A stretch of 64,000 bases of DNA from Zonotrichia leucophrys gambelii. Lineage: Eukaryota; Chordata; Aves; Passeriformes; Passerellidae. Position 1 is the first letter of the stretch. Each line of letters starts with the position of its first letter. Under the pieces are notes generated by a model. That model did not search any database, was not told the origin of the DNA, and saw nothing but the letters and a program-made list of their open reading frames with translations. This document shows, piece after piece, positions 47,724-61,059 of this stretch. Position numbers and translations under genes: made by a program. The stretch is taken from NCBI RefSeq assembly GCF_028769735.1, contig NC_088171.1, positions 93,604,912-93,668,911 on the forward strand. The letters are read 5' to 3'.

Positions 47724-50413
47724 TATACACCAGAAGTCAAGGAGGCTACAGCCATCAGAATTGGCAACTTGGCAAGGTAAGAACAGCAAACCCACCTGAG
47801 CTGATACCTGGAGAAAGAATCCAATAAGGATTTATAAGACACAAGACCAGAAATCAACATTGGGCCAAAAAGTAAATGTAAGGCGCATGAAGAGCACCTG
47901 AAGAACAGGTGAATAGACTGTGAGGGTACAAAAATCTGGGGAATACTTTGTTCTGGGTTCCCCTCCAAAGGCATCCAGCTCAAGCTGCCCTGCTGCTGGA
48001 CCTCCCTACTAAATTATTTCCTTATTTATTTTTTATATATCCATCACCTAAGACTCTACTGTGGGAAACCTGAGCACCTCTGCAGTTACACCCCCAGCAT
48101 ACAGAGACATTCTCTGGGTGCCCCAGCCAGAGATACACCCATTCTCCAGGCAGCAGCACCTGGAGTGCCTGGGATGGTTTGGGTAGCCCACCATCCTACC
48201 TGTCCTACACATCCAGCCTGGGATCCTTGCTCCACAACCTCCTAGTGTACTCTTTTGGCCACAGTCTTTAAGCAACCAGGATGCTCAACACCAGTTTGTC
48301 ACAGTTTCTCAGCTTTAGCTGTGAACCGCATTCAGAGGTGATGACTGCAAAAACTGAGATGCCAAAGCTCTAGATGCTTCCTCTGTGAGGTGATTAGGTC
48401 AACTATACCATGCATTTCCTTGATCCCTGGAGTCCTGTAACACCAAAAAACTCAAGCCAAACCCACAAATAAATTAAAAAAAAAATCTTATTCCTAGTCA
48501 TACTTTAGCAGCCAGATTCTGATTTGAGACCCTATCCCATTTGTTCTCAAATGAAGTTCATATTCTATCACAGCCCCCAAAGAGCTGATCTTCATGATTC
48601 TGGCTGGGAAATGTGTCTTGTGTCAGATAATCTGCCAAGTGCAATTTCAAGAGGCAGGGAGGCTGCACAGAGAGCAGCTCCCATGTGCTGTGCTCGGGCT
48701 GCACCAGTCCAGACTGGGATGCGCTTTGCCGTCCTGCTGAGTTTCTAGCCTGACATACCTGGCTGTTGCTGTGCCTACACAGCACATCTGGCCACATCTG
48801 TGACAGGATGAGGTTCCCACATCTCTCTGGGAGAGGGACAGAGCAGGAGGAGGGAAGGAGGGCGTGCCTAGGCCTTTCCATATATCTCTACCCTTCCCCA
48901 TGTGCCTCTCAAGTAGAGCTTGTGTGGTCCTGACCACTAAACCATGACTCCCATGTTCCCAGCAGGCTTCTGTTCCTGCAATTGCTGTTTGTTGAAGAGG
49001 TACAGAAAGTCCCTCTGATGAACCTTGATATGCTGGCAGCTGTGCAGCAGCTTTGGGTGGATCCTTCACTGCACCAGTAGGTGGTGTGACCCGAGAAAAA
49101 TCCTTGCCTTATTTCCCAGCTTCCCCTGACCGAGGCTGTGGATGATGAGGCTAGACATAACAATATCAAAGATTGAAGACAGACTGCTAATTCTGACAAG
49201 AAACTATAATGGATCAACAGACAATGGGTAAGAGCCTCTAAAAATATCACTGTAATCTTTACATTACATTAATCTTTACGCTGTAATCTTTGCAAACTTC
49301 ACATTAGCCAAGCATACAATTCTAGTGGGCCACCACTAAGTTTTTTGGCTATATATTGAATTTTTTTCCCGGTGAAACCACTATCCAGCCATCCCTGGTG
49401 GAAAAAACACACCTTACCACAAAATTATCCCTAAACTACCCTTTAAATACCCTTTAAGATTTCCTTTGCAAAGGCCCTCCTGGACCACTGGCGTACAGAG
49501 CTGTGGAGCATTTATACAAATAATAGGTGGAATGTCTTGTAGATGGCAAAAGCTTGATTTTGATTTCAGAGGAAGCTGCAAAATGATTAGTTTGATGGGA
49601 TACTTCAAGGGAACTGTGAGAGTGGCTGCTGTAGATAAGCAGCTATCAAACAGCAGATTACAGCTTAGCAGCCATTTCTCTGGGTTTGAGGTTGCTTCAC
49701 AAAGAGAGGCAGAGCACACCTCTGAGCTGCCACTGGGCAGCTGGAGAAGTGCACAGGATTAATTGCATACACAGTTTTAAAGTCACTTTCTTATACTTTC
49801 ATTTGTGTAGAACGATTTGTAGAATATAATTATCATTGTGGTTTTATCACAGTGTAGAAGTAAGCGAGGTCCATGTAACCATTATTTGTGCATAACCATT
49901 ATTTGTGTTAATTGCTGACCTTATTTTTGAGATACATTCTCAATTTGAATCTAATAAATCATAAGTTGCATTTAGAAGAGCTTTCTACAGCAGAATTGCT
50001 GTATCCTTTGTTCATAGTTCACGTATCTAAAGAGCATTATATACGTGATGTTGAATTTCCCTTGCAGTAGAATTGTTTCATTTCTACTGATAAAATGAAC
50101 TGAATTACTTTTTGCTTTTACCTAAGGTTGCCTAATAATTTCTCTGACAATAATAATTACCATGTTATTAATTGCTATTTGCTGGTATATGCAACATAAT
50201 TATGCCATTATTATCTAATTATGCTATTATTAAATATGACTTATGTGAAACCATTTTGTTTGAACAGAAAGAATAATAGACCACAGAACATTTTTCATTT
50301 GCTAAGGAGTTAGGTATGTCTCAATCATAAGGGGTATTTTTAAAATAAGTCTTAAACTTAAAAAATCTTTTTTAATTTACTGGCATGGACTTCTGAAAGA
50401 AGATTAGAAAAAG

Positions 50414-50463
50414 TGAGAAGATTATTGTCAGAGAATTCTGAGAAGATTATTGTCAGAGAAGTC
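50414..50463. repeat. Near-perfect 25-bp tandem duplication
   Basis: TGAGAAGATTATTGTCAGAG begins both at 50414 and at 50439. The two 25-base units differ at one base near their ends (AATTC against AAGTC). Confidence 0.93.
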
Positions 50464-51293
50464 TGTGAGAATTTGTGAATCTCCTTTCCAAGGAGATATC
50501 CTTGTGATATCTTACCATTTCCACCTCACTCTTTAACACTCTGCATTTAATAGAAAACACTCCAGGGAAAAATAGATACAGAAGGAAATCTCTTTAATCT
50601 TGAAAGTAAGCCTATTTAAATATAATTCTTGCATTTAGTATCACTTGTTCAATATTACATAAATATCTGAAGTGCTTATAATCTAATATGAATTTAAAGT
50701 TAAAAAATTGGAAATTTCAAAGTATTCTAATGAGATAATAATAATTTCTCAGCTTTCCACTTCATGTATAAATGTATCTCAAGATTTCCCAGATCTACAT
50801 ATTCCTCAGGAGAGAGAAAAGAAAAGCTTCTCAGCTTTGTCATATAAGAAAGAACTTTTGGCCAAATTTCAAAATTGACTCTACTTACATTTCTGTTTAA
50901 ATTTTAAAATCACTGTCATAGATGAAAGCCTTAATAAATACAATATTTGAGAAGACAAAATATCCAGCAGTCTATCCATTTAATAACTTTTAGTTTTTGT
51001 AGAAGGAATGTGAATCCAGAGCTAGAAGCAGATTTTTGGCACAGCCACCCACATATCCATACCTCTGACTAGTTTGAGTGCAGTACCTATTTCAGCATTC
51101 CTCATGTGCTTCTCATGTTAAATAAATATTTTTCTTTTCAGACTCTGAGGATCAAAATGCTTATGAAACACATCATTTAAGTGTTAGACATTGGAAGACA
51201 TCCACTTGATTCTGACTACCAAGGTGGTCATTAGCCACTCCTTGTGAGGGGTGACTACTGCTAGAAGTGAATTTTGGTTCTCAGCTGGACCCC

Positions 51294-51335
51294 AAAAGTA
51301 TTGTGTTAAATGTCTTCATTTAACACAATACTTTT
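51294..51335. repeat. Perfect inverted repeat, 19-bp arms, 4-base loop
   Basis: AAAAGTATTGTGTTAAATG (51294-51312) and CATTTAACACAATACTTTT (51317-51335) are exact reverse complements around TCTT. An AT-rich simple repeat begins about 20 bases downstream. No transposon or target duplication explains it. Confidence 0.97.
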
Positions 51336-51355
51336 ATTTATAGATATACTTTATT

Positions 51356-51437
51356 TATATATATGTGTATATATATGTAAATACATGTATAATGTATATG
51401 CACGTACATATACGTAAATATATGCACATACATACAC
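51356..51437. repeat. (TA/TG/CA)-rich simple repeat
   Basis: About 80 bp of alternating purine-pyrimidine sequence made of imperfect TATA, TGTA and CATA units. Confidence 0.85.
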
Positions 51438-54074
51438 TTTTATGAAGAAATTGAATGCAAGATTTTCAAGAAAAATATGTGTCAGAATTATTATTGGACT
51501 ACAGGATATATGAAATAATTTGTAGCCATCACAGTGATCACTGATTAAACACCCAAAGGCTAAATTATATTTATCTTTCTGGATTTGTAAATTCTTCTCA
51601 AAACCTTTGGACCCTACATCCCACTGAGGAAAAAAATGTGCTGCCTAAATCCTACTGAATGAAACATATTTAGTGACTTTAGGACACACTTATTGTATGA
51701 TTGTCATGCTTAAATATCAGGGGCACCTATGGATATGTGGACCTCAAAACATTGCAGGAGTTAATGTGTGTGCATGGCTGACAAGAGTAGGAAACACAGA
51801 TTTGACACAATGAAGGTTACAAAACCAAATAAGCACAATGTAAGGAGTCACTGTTCCAACATCTTTTACTGCTTGAAGGAGCACATTCAGGAGTGAGGCA
51901 GCAGGACTACTCCTCAATGCAGCTGATGATTTTCATCAAACAATCCAGCTTGTTCCCACTGCCTAAGAAATAAAACAGTCTGTGTAGCATCAGAAGGGAA
52001 ATTGAGGATTTTTTATAAAGGCAGGAAAATCTGATAGTAAAGATGTCATTGAAAATCTGTCAGCAGTAAAAAGATTATCTCATGTGAGAGGTACTGAACT
52101 TCATTAATCTCTGTCATGACTTCATTTCAATCACTAAATTACTCTTGGATGAGTTTAGGCTGCCTGTAAAGAAAGATACAAACCACCAGAGTCAGGGTTA
52201 ATCAGGTTAATCTTACTTAAAAACTAAAAAACACAAGTAATAATTACAAATATAGACAATTTCCATTAATGAGCAGAGATTTTGTAATAGCTGTTATATT
52301 TCTGGTTGGATTAAAAAGTAAAATCTGAACAGGAATTCTGGGATTTTTTTTGGTTTTAAAATAAAAATTTCTTAGCATGAAGACTCAGTTCACAGCAACA
52401 AGTGAAAACAAGGAATTCCGAAAAACCAGAATTAATTATTGAACTACTTACTTGCTATTTATATTAATTAGAAGAAAACACTTTAGAGGAATTGTACTTC
52501 AGTCAATAAAATTGTTCAAATTGCAATACGAAATAGAACAAATGAAAACACTAAATTAAGAGAAACCTGAACTGCTTGCAGCCATCCTGAATCTGGTGAT
52601 TTAACAGGAGGTGAACTGGACTTTGGGTATAAGAAAAACAGAGAGTATGACTGCCCTCAAATTAAGAATAATTAAACAATGAAAAACACATCGTGGTAAA
52701 TACTGCATTGTTGAAAATGTTTACAAGATTTGAAGCCATTCAGGGAATAAAATATTTTTAAGTTGTAGCCTTTAAGCTTCCTGAAAGAGTAAGACAAAAG
52801 AAGCAAGGATTTTTAGTGTGTCTGTATATAATCACATTCAAAGGCTTATTTGGCAGACAAAGCCAAATGTTCTGCAATGTTTGGATGGATGGTCAAGGGT
52901 AAGCACATCTGGAGACAGGATCACGAAGACCTGATGTGAAATTCTCATTCAGACAAGGCAGAACAAATATGGGCTTAACAAAGGATGGAGTTCAGGTGGA
53001 GAGGCAGGAGGATGAAGTGAAGAATTGCTTTCTGAAGCCACAGTCTGAAAGCTGCTACTGCCTCCCTCTGCACCACCAGGGCTACCTGAGTAGATCTTGC
53101 CTTAGAAACCAAAGCCAGGTCTTAGGAAAGGCCAGTGACACAAAGGACATTAATCCCTGAGAATTTATGACTCTTTTTCATCCCTTTCAGCTCTGACAGC
53201 AGTTACCATATAATTTTCTTTTTTTCTGCTTCATAACTTTACTCCTACAGTGCAAATGGGAAATGATTATTTTCCTCAGTTGAAAGCAGCAGAAGCCCTT
53301 TCCTGTTACTCTGGGGGGAGGGGGGGTTAGTGGCTATTCACATAATGCCACATTATTGAGATAATTTTAAGAGTCCTGGGAGTCACTAGATCTAGTTTCC
53401 TGAAGAATAAAGCAAATTTGTAATTTTTCCAAAGAAAATGGAAGTAGAACCAGCTTGCTAATTCATCAGGCTGACTTGGTGCAGAAAGCAGCCCATATAC
53501 TCCCTCAATTTCAGCCTTCCAGGAATCCATTACACATGACTGTGCAGAGGTAGGAGCTTGTCCCTGAAAAATGTTCCTTGCCATGGTGCTTACTACGTGC
53601 TTGCTATTAGCAGCAGCACTGATGCCTTCTCTAAAGTACTTGATATCACTCTGCAGGAAAATAATTACAGGATTTTATTTGTACTGCATCTGGTCCTCAG
53701 GAGAGACTGATGGTGTTGCATGTGCACTTCTAGGCAGAATTTCCTAGCTCTGTTTTCCTGCTCTACTAGTTTAGAGAGTACTGTATTGATAGTCACCTTC
53801 CAATTTTATTGTTCTCATTTGTGTATACACAATGAATTTCTAAGGGCATGGGAAAATATTGAAATATTAAGATTGATGTGCACATTACTGCTTTTTCTAA
53901 TCTACATATTTTTAGCTACAGAAAATAATATAAAAGGAAAATAGAATTTATAAATTTTAAGGGTTCTGCTTGCAACTCTTATAACTTAAGCCATGGTTTA
54001 TTATTCAAGGTAAATAAAAAATTGACATATTGGGATCTGAACAGAATCACAAAATAGACAGAGAGAGTATGGAT

Positions 54075-54088
54075 ACACACACACACAG
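54075..54088. repeat. (AC)7 tract
   Basis: A short uninterrupted AC repeat in AT-rich sequence. Confidence 0.75.
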
Positions 54089-55697
54089 AGATTTACTCTT
54101 TTTGTGACACGGAACTGAAATCCTTGGGGTGTATGTACTGTCACTCCCCATTAATTTAAGGATTTTTATTTATTCTGCCAGAAAGTTTGTTATTGTTCCA
54201 CAGAGATATAGAGTGGCATTTAATAAATAAGAATATACCATCAAAAAGGTGGTTAGTGTTCACCCAGCAAAAAAATGAAGGAAATAAGCATGAAGGAAAT
54301 AAGCTCTTCATTTCTCTCTGAATAATCACTTGAATGTTTAATAGAATATATGTATCCCATTGTAAGTGTCTCTATTCCAATCAAATGCCCTTTACAATGA
54401 AAGCATCATGGGTGGTATCTAGCAAAAAAGTTCTGGTTAATTGACTGTGCTCATACAATTCTTTGAAAAACCTATTTTTAAGGAATACATGTAAAGAAGT
54501 TACTGATCATGCATTTTATGTATATTATTAGTTTTTACTTTCAAGACATTAAATGTCTGTTTTACAGTGTACAAAATACATTTGACACTTACAGGTTATC
54601 ACTGTTGGCTTGGCAGGATAAAAAAACGAACAGCCAAGATAATGAGTAAAAATTTTAGGCAGAAATTTACAGAATTTATTGCTCCTTGTTAATATACTTT
54701 CAATATATCATGGATCATAAGATGGACACAATAACTTCAGAATGACACAATTTTATACCATGACACTGCATGTGTTTTGCTTTTGACTATATGAAATGGC
54801 CTAATACAGTCAATTTAATAAATATTGTCACGGGGAGAGTAACAAGCAGCAAGGTCTGAGAATATTTTGATATCTGGTAAAAGTCCTCCCACTCTACCAG
54901 GCTATTATGAAGTTAGGCTAAATATAGGGAATGGCAGTACCTCACCCTACAGTGGGCAAACCAGTAGGCAAGCTGCAAAGTTTCCCCTCATTCTTGCTTT
55001 CCTTCTGTAGATGCTGAAGTACCATGGCAGCTCTTTTATAACTGAGTTGGTGTGACAACAATCAGTTTTAAAGTTTTTGAACATCCTTCACTTGTGGACT
55101 TCCTATAAACAAAACAGAATAATAGGTTTGGTTTGTGAAAAGGTAACTTGAGTTACAGAGTTACAAAGTGCAGGAAAGACCAGCTTACACTCATTAAAAA
55201 AAAAGTAAAAATGGTGAATTCTGATGCTTCTGTCAAAGTGTTTTCTGAAAAGATGTTTTGCTTTTTCTGTGGAACACAGTGAAAATTCAGGAAGCAATCC
55301 AATAGTGGGAATATAGTTTGATTATGCTATGTGCTGCCCTATTAATCTCAGGCAGGTTATCTCTTGCCAAAACACATGATCTGAATCACAGTGCTCACCC
55401 TGCTTCCCACCTGTAGGTCATTTTGTCCAAGAAGTGATTTGAGCATAACTTTCAGATTTATGGTACAGAACCCTATTATACATCATCTTATAAAAGGAAA
55501 TAATTCATTTTTTAGCAGAAGTAACCACCAAATGAATGAGCAATGAACATCTTAAGAGGGACAAATAAATAAAGTCAGTAAAACTGACTTTAAAGACATT
55601 GGTTTATGTAGAATCCCAGAAGATAAGGGGCTAAAATGTGTGTCTCAAAGCACTGATAGCTCTGGAGAGAACCAAGACTTATTTTTCCAGAGCAAGC

Positions 55698-56315
55698 TGT
55701 GGAAAAGTGAAGGATGTGGCTGGAGAAGGGGGCCTTACAGAGATAGGGCAGCGCTGTCCTGGGACAAAAGTCCTGTTCTGGCTCCTGGAGATAACTACAG
55801 CACACTGCAGCACAAGCACAAGGATACAGCTTAGAGAAGCAGGCATGGACTGACAGCTAAAGGCCACCACAGTAGGGACAGGGGAAGGAAATCAAGGCCA
55901 CCAAAGACCCTTGAAGACCTCTGACCCATTTTCAGAAAGGTTTAGAAGAATCAACTGCACATGATAATTAATTTATATAGAAATCGAGAAATTCAGCTCC
56001 AGGGTGGAGAAAACTCATCTATAAAAAGGTAACTCCACACAGAGCCAGGGTAGTGCACACAGGACTCTGGACAGCTCTTCAGCTGGATAAATACTGGAGC
56101 CAGGACTGGGGATCCTTCCTCTCTCCTCTCCCTCTGCCTCTCCCTCTCCCTCTCCCAGCCTACCCCTTACTCAAAATCCACCACTGTGTGTTTAGGCTGT
56201 AAGTTTATGCTATATTGATATTTACAAACCAATTTCCATGCCATGTGTACAATCTACTAATAAAAATTGCTAGGTTTTTGTGAACCCTCTGACTTTTGTC
56301 ATTCCATTTCAACCA
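55698..56315 (+). mobile_element. Solo LTR, ERVL-type (618 bp)
   Basis: The element begins TGTGGAAAAG, ends TTTCAACCA, and is flanked by a perfect 5-bp direct repeat CAAGC (55693-55697 and 56316-56320), which fits an ERVL-type insertion. A TATA box (TATAAAA) lies at 56020-56026 and AATAAA at 56259-56264, with about 50 bases of U5-like sequence after it (GGTTTTTGTGAACCCTCTGA). A TCCCTC-rich stretch at about 56130-56157 lies between them. The order TATA, polyA signal, short tail and terminal CA supports an LTR in the plus orientation. I chose the left edge by looking for a TG start preceded by the duplicated 5-mer, so a different edge is possible. No internal sequence is present. Confidence 0.75.
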
Positions 56316-58346
56316 CAAGCATCAGGTTTATTCTCACAGGAGAGAAACCCTACTATATGAGAATTTCACCAGGAAAAACAATTTCAAATTACTGTGGAGG
56401 CATACTGACTTTCTCTGATTAAATTTTCTCTCTCTTTCTTTTGTATTTTGCTAATGAGTAGCAAGGGAATGTGTGTCCGTATATTTGGACTTTTTTTATT
56501 TCCACTTAGGGTAAATAGTGATCTTTAATCAGTTTGATTCAACAAGAAGCATCCAACAAAATATTTTCTGAGTGTTTCCATCTGGCCCTAAGATATTATC
56601 AATGCAGCTCATGAGTATAGGAGTACATAGATAATATAGATCCTGAAATTCTGAGAATTATATCTTTAGTTTTCCCAGATCAGATGCAATACCCACATAT
56701 ACACCACTGAATTTCCTTGATTTCCTCCCCCCCATCCCCTACACTCTTTTTTACTCTTATGCCTCATTCAGAGTTTGTACTCTTCTCTCACTTTCTAAGT
56801 TTTGTCTCTTGTGAGCTAACCTTTCAGTCTCCATGTTATCATGCCTGTCACTGTCTAGATTTTGTTGTGACCAAATCTTTTCCCACATAAATACCTCTGA
56901 CTTTTTCATTCCTAAGAATCCCTGTTCTGGGCTTTTAAAATCTCCAGATCTCTAGACTCTGATACATGCTGAAAAGTGCAGTCCTTCCTTCCATTTCTCC
57001 AGAATCAATATATAAGCACTGTCCTACCCTGTTGTAATGTCTGCTAGCTATTATAATTAGATTGGTTCTGTGATGAACATCCTCAGAATTCTAGGGATTT
57101 GTGTGCTTGGCATAAACCTGAAAAATGAGTGCTCTGATTTTACTACAAGTCCCATAGATCACAGAGAGCAATTCAAATGCTGGTGTATCCTTTAAAAGGC
57201 ATGCAGGCAGACTGCTTAGACTTGGAAATTCTTAAGTCTTCATTGTGGTAAGGTTACCAGCAAGTTGACATCTTCCAAAATAATTTCTAACCCATTATTT
57301 AACTATTAAGGTGTTCAGAGCCCAACCAATGTCAAAGCTGAAATAACCCAGTGAGAGATTTTGAGACTGAGTAGATATCAGGAGTAGATATGCAGCTAGG
57401 TACAGTACACACCAAATATATGTGCTTGGTCTGTAGTTTTTTTACTCTTGCAAATTACTATTAGAATCTGCAGAAATGATTTTGTGAAAAGAGGATTTGA
57501 AGGCAGAGAGGAATCTGGCCAAGCATCAAACAGATACAGAGACAAGTGACAGCTTTCACAGCGGGTACAAGTAGAGCAATCTGGCAAGACTGGTTTATGG
57601 ATTCCCAGGAAAAAAGTACTGTTTTTTTGGTTTTAATTGCTTGGGAGTTGTTCTTCCCCCCAGAGGAAAGCCTCTCAGAGGCTCTTAAATCACCCAAGAG
57701 GAACAGTGGGATTGCCATAGCTGCACATAGGAGCAGACAGCTGCACACTGAGCCTCACTCCACTCCTGCCTCTGTCAGCTGCCTGATCTCACACAGCAAT
57801 GCCAGGTCCTGACCTTCATCATCCTTTCTTTTTTTCCAAGCTAATTTAAAGATTTTTCCTCAGACTTACCAATTGCTTACTGATTTCTCCATCATGCTAT
57901 CACTGCATGTACTTCCTTTACCTTTGAAACAGCTCTTTCACTATGTGAGAAAACACGTTGCAGTCCTGACACCCTGCCTATCTGAATAAATCTGTTGATT
58001 GGCATGTAGTCAACTTTGTTTTTTGCCAAAAATTCATCTGTGTGAATTCCATGTGTTGCTTATAGATTGTAAGAGAAAGAGCATATGAAACAAAAGTACA
58101 TGACACCATGGTTTGGGTACCTTTGTCATGGTATCTGTTTTATGTGGAATCCTTCATGCAGGGTGGTGTCTGGTATCCCTCCTAATTCACAAGGTCTGTC
58201 AACAGAAGTCCATTGGTCAGGCTTTTTTTTTCTATGTAACTGTGTTGAATAAATCATTGTAATTTTTCAGGAACTTTTTTTAGTATTATTAGTATGAAAG
58301 CTGCCAAATTTATTAATAGAAAAGGCTTGGTGAAAGCTGATTTATG

Positions 58347-58370
58347 AAATAGAGATAGGGATCTCTATTT
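58347..58370. repeat. Inverted repeat, 10-bp arms, 4-base loop
   Basis: AAATAGAGAT (58347-58356) and ATCTCTATTT (58361-58370) are exact reverse complements around AGGG. At this length chance cannot be excluded. Confidence 0.85.
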
Positions 58371-60968
58371 AACTGCAATATCTTACTACATGTAGATGGC
58401 ACCATTTTTTCTCCAGAGGGAAGGTTATAAGGGTAACTCTGGAAAAAATGGCCATGCTTAGTGAGCCTGGGCTTTATGTTTTGCTCTGAATGATTCCTCC
58501 ATTAAATAAAACAAGAGCATGAATATGTATTTCTCTTAAGAGCAGAGGAAATGAGTTATGAATGGCTTAGGTTACTTGTTTCTTTGCTCTTGACTCAACA
58601 AGAGTTCAAACTTCCTCTCACAGATATTTATGGGAGAAGGAGAAACCTCCAGATGGTCTACAATACTGAAAAGGAGCAGGTGATTTTGTAGAAGAAGGAG
58701 AATTAGTTGGCTTAAGAAGTTTCAGGAGCTTTCTGACAAATACCCCGATTTAGCCCATAGTATTTCCTAAAGACTAAAACTTACAGTTTCAGAAAAAGGT
58801 TTTTAATTCAAGCTAGGGTGGATGACATGGAGCAGTGTGAGGGAAATGGTGTGACAATTGCATGGGGCACAATGTGCAAGCAGGCACCTGGGCAGTTATG
58901 TCTGATGTTTATTTAGAACTTTGTTATAGTGTCCTTACCTCCAAGATGTGTTCATCATCAGACAGAAGGGAACAAAGCTCGTGTTTGGATAGCTGTGTGC
59001 TTCCTACATCACAGATCCAGCCCTGACTCTTATCAGAGGACTCAGGGGAACCTTAATCCGCTCTAATTTATGTTCCTTTGCAACATAGCCCTTGTTAACC
59101 TTTCCCTAATAGGGAATAACTGGAAAACAGCAGGACTGGGCTCTACTCCAAACTTTTCCCAGCATTTGCCCCAACTTGAGACTATGTTTTGAGGCATGTT
59201 TAAAATTCTGGAATGGCTGGTTCTTATCAGCATGGTCTTCAAATTAAACTATCCTCTCCTCCATATACTCCAATCACGCAGCACAATACCCAGGAGAAAA
59301 AGAATGTTTTGCTGTTGACGTAGGGAAAGAAATGCAGTTGGCACTAAGTGGTGTTCTGCAAGCCTTGTCTCATCCCAGAGCAAATTTGAATGCTTAATTT
59401 TATGTCACAGCAACAACAATCCCTTAAACTGATGCAATAAAACTTCAAGGATGTGAACTGTACTCACAGTAATAGTATTAAGAATTACATCCTCAATTAG
59501 CTAATCTTACTTTGCTGCCAATTTGGTTTAATTGTATTTTTCTTGGCTTTTTGGATAAAATTTATTTATGTGTTTGAAAAGAAACTCTTTATGTTCTCAG
59601 TGTTCAGTGCTTCTTCTGTTCTCAGAGCAGGTTGGAATGGGATATGCTCTAAGAAAACTGCGGTACTGTGTGTCTTCTGAATATAAAAATATTTTTAAAC
59701 TACTAAAAATACAGAAAATCAGGACAAATAAAAATGTTTCCTTTAGAGATAACAACATGACTCTACATCATGAACAGATTGTGTCATCATAAGCAAAAAA
59801 GTGTGGATTGAACAGTGCTAGGTTTATCAACTATGTCAACACGGCCAAAAACCTTGCTGAGGAGGAAATTGTCAAATCTAGGAGTGTGTTCCACATGAGA
59901 TTTCTCTACCCCTTCCCCATAACAAAAGCCCAACCAAAATGCCTGAAAAACTTTTTCTGGCATGCAAAGAAATTTTCTTGAGGGTACAAAAGCTGCTTAC
60001 TTTTCACAGTGTTACTAGAGCCCCGTCTGTGCTAATGTGTGATGGAACTGGTCATTTACTGTGATGCTGCTGGTCCGTTCCCACAAAGCTGAGTATTCTG
60101 CTTGAAGTGAGCCCTTTCTAAGCTCAATTTGTCTGAATCAAGTGAGCTTTCTGACTGATAAATATTTTATTAAGTTCTCCTTTGCTAAAGTCTCCCCCAC
60201 AGGCTGTGTTGACAGAGATATAAGTTGCCATCTGGTTACGTACCTTGCTGTAAAGGACCATGACTGGCATTTGATACATAGGTTTGTTTTTCTTTTGTTT
60301 TCCAACCAAAACAAATCTCCAGACAACCCTTTGAAGCCTTTCTGAAGTTATTAGACCTAAAAACAGTTGGGTGATGCTGTAAGGGCTTATCAGATGTGCC
60401 TCACTGTGTTCCCATAGCAACCTTTTAGAGGATAAAGCAAAGGCTATCAGGGGCAAAACTCTCCATGGGTCCAGATGTTGCAAAATTTTGCTGAATGTAC
60501 CCAGAGGGCTTAGAGGGACAGAACAGGGCAAGGTACATTCTCAGCATATCCTGGATTGAAGAGCTCTAGGGAAAATGTGATAGACTTCCCGGGAAAGCCT
60601 ACAAAAATATCAGAAATATGTCTTTTTTACTGGGCAAATAGCAGGAATTTGGACAAAGAAACTAAGATATGTGTATCTCAACATATATATCACTCATTAT
60701 ATTCTCTATAATTAATGTATTTTCAGCATTGCCATCTAGATTGCACTTTGCATTCCTTTCATGTGTATGAGAGAATTTACATCAGATAAAAACAAAAAGA
60801 CATTTTATGTGGTGAACCTGAAGGGAAGGGGCACAAAAGGAGCTTCACTCGGAAAATATTTTCTGTTTCTCTGGTTCAGCTATTGCTGATTCAGCTGGTA
60901 GCTCTTAGGTAAAAGATACTGAACTTTGGCTTCAGCATTCAAAGTAGCCAACCCTCCATCTCCTTCCC

Positions 60969-61059
60969 AAAATAATAATAAAAAACCAAAACAACAAAAA
61001 ACTCCAAACAAACCAATAAACAAAAACAAACAAAAAAAACCACAAAAAAAAAAGAACAG
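60969..61059. repeat. A-rich low-complexity tract
   Basis: About 90 bp composed of A with scattered C and T (AAAC, CAAA and AAT units), similar in style to the tract at 29828-29950. Confidence 0.85.

Larger units (their letters stand above)
47724..55692. other. Unique stretch with one GC-richer island and short repeats
   Basis: No gene is established. About 48060-49160 is less AT-rich and has several overlapping minus-strand frames (the longest 48647-49069) with no recognised domain. The rest is AT-rich. It holds a tandem duplication (50414-50463), a 19-bp hairpin (51294-51335), an AT-rich simple repeat (51356-51437), a G-rich run at 53311-53326 and a CA tract (54075-54088). Confidence 0.5.

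Noticed and set aside
53311..53326. G-quadruplex in the GGGGGGAGGGGGG run
   Set aside because: Only two G tracts with a one-base spacer; four separated tracts are not present.
60124..60531. 135-codon minus-strand frame
   Set aside because: No recognisable domain, and AT-rich context typical of the rest of the window.
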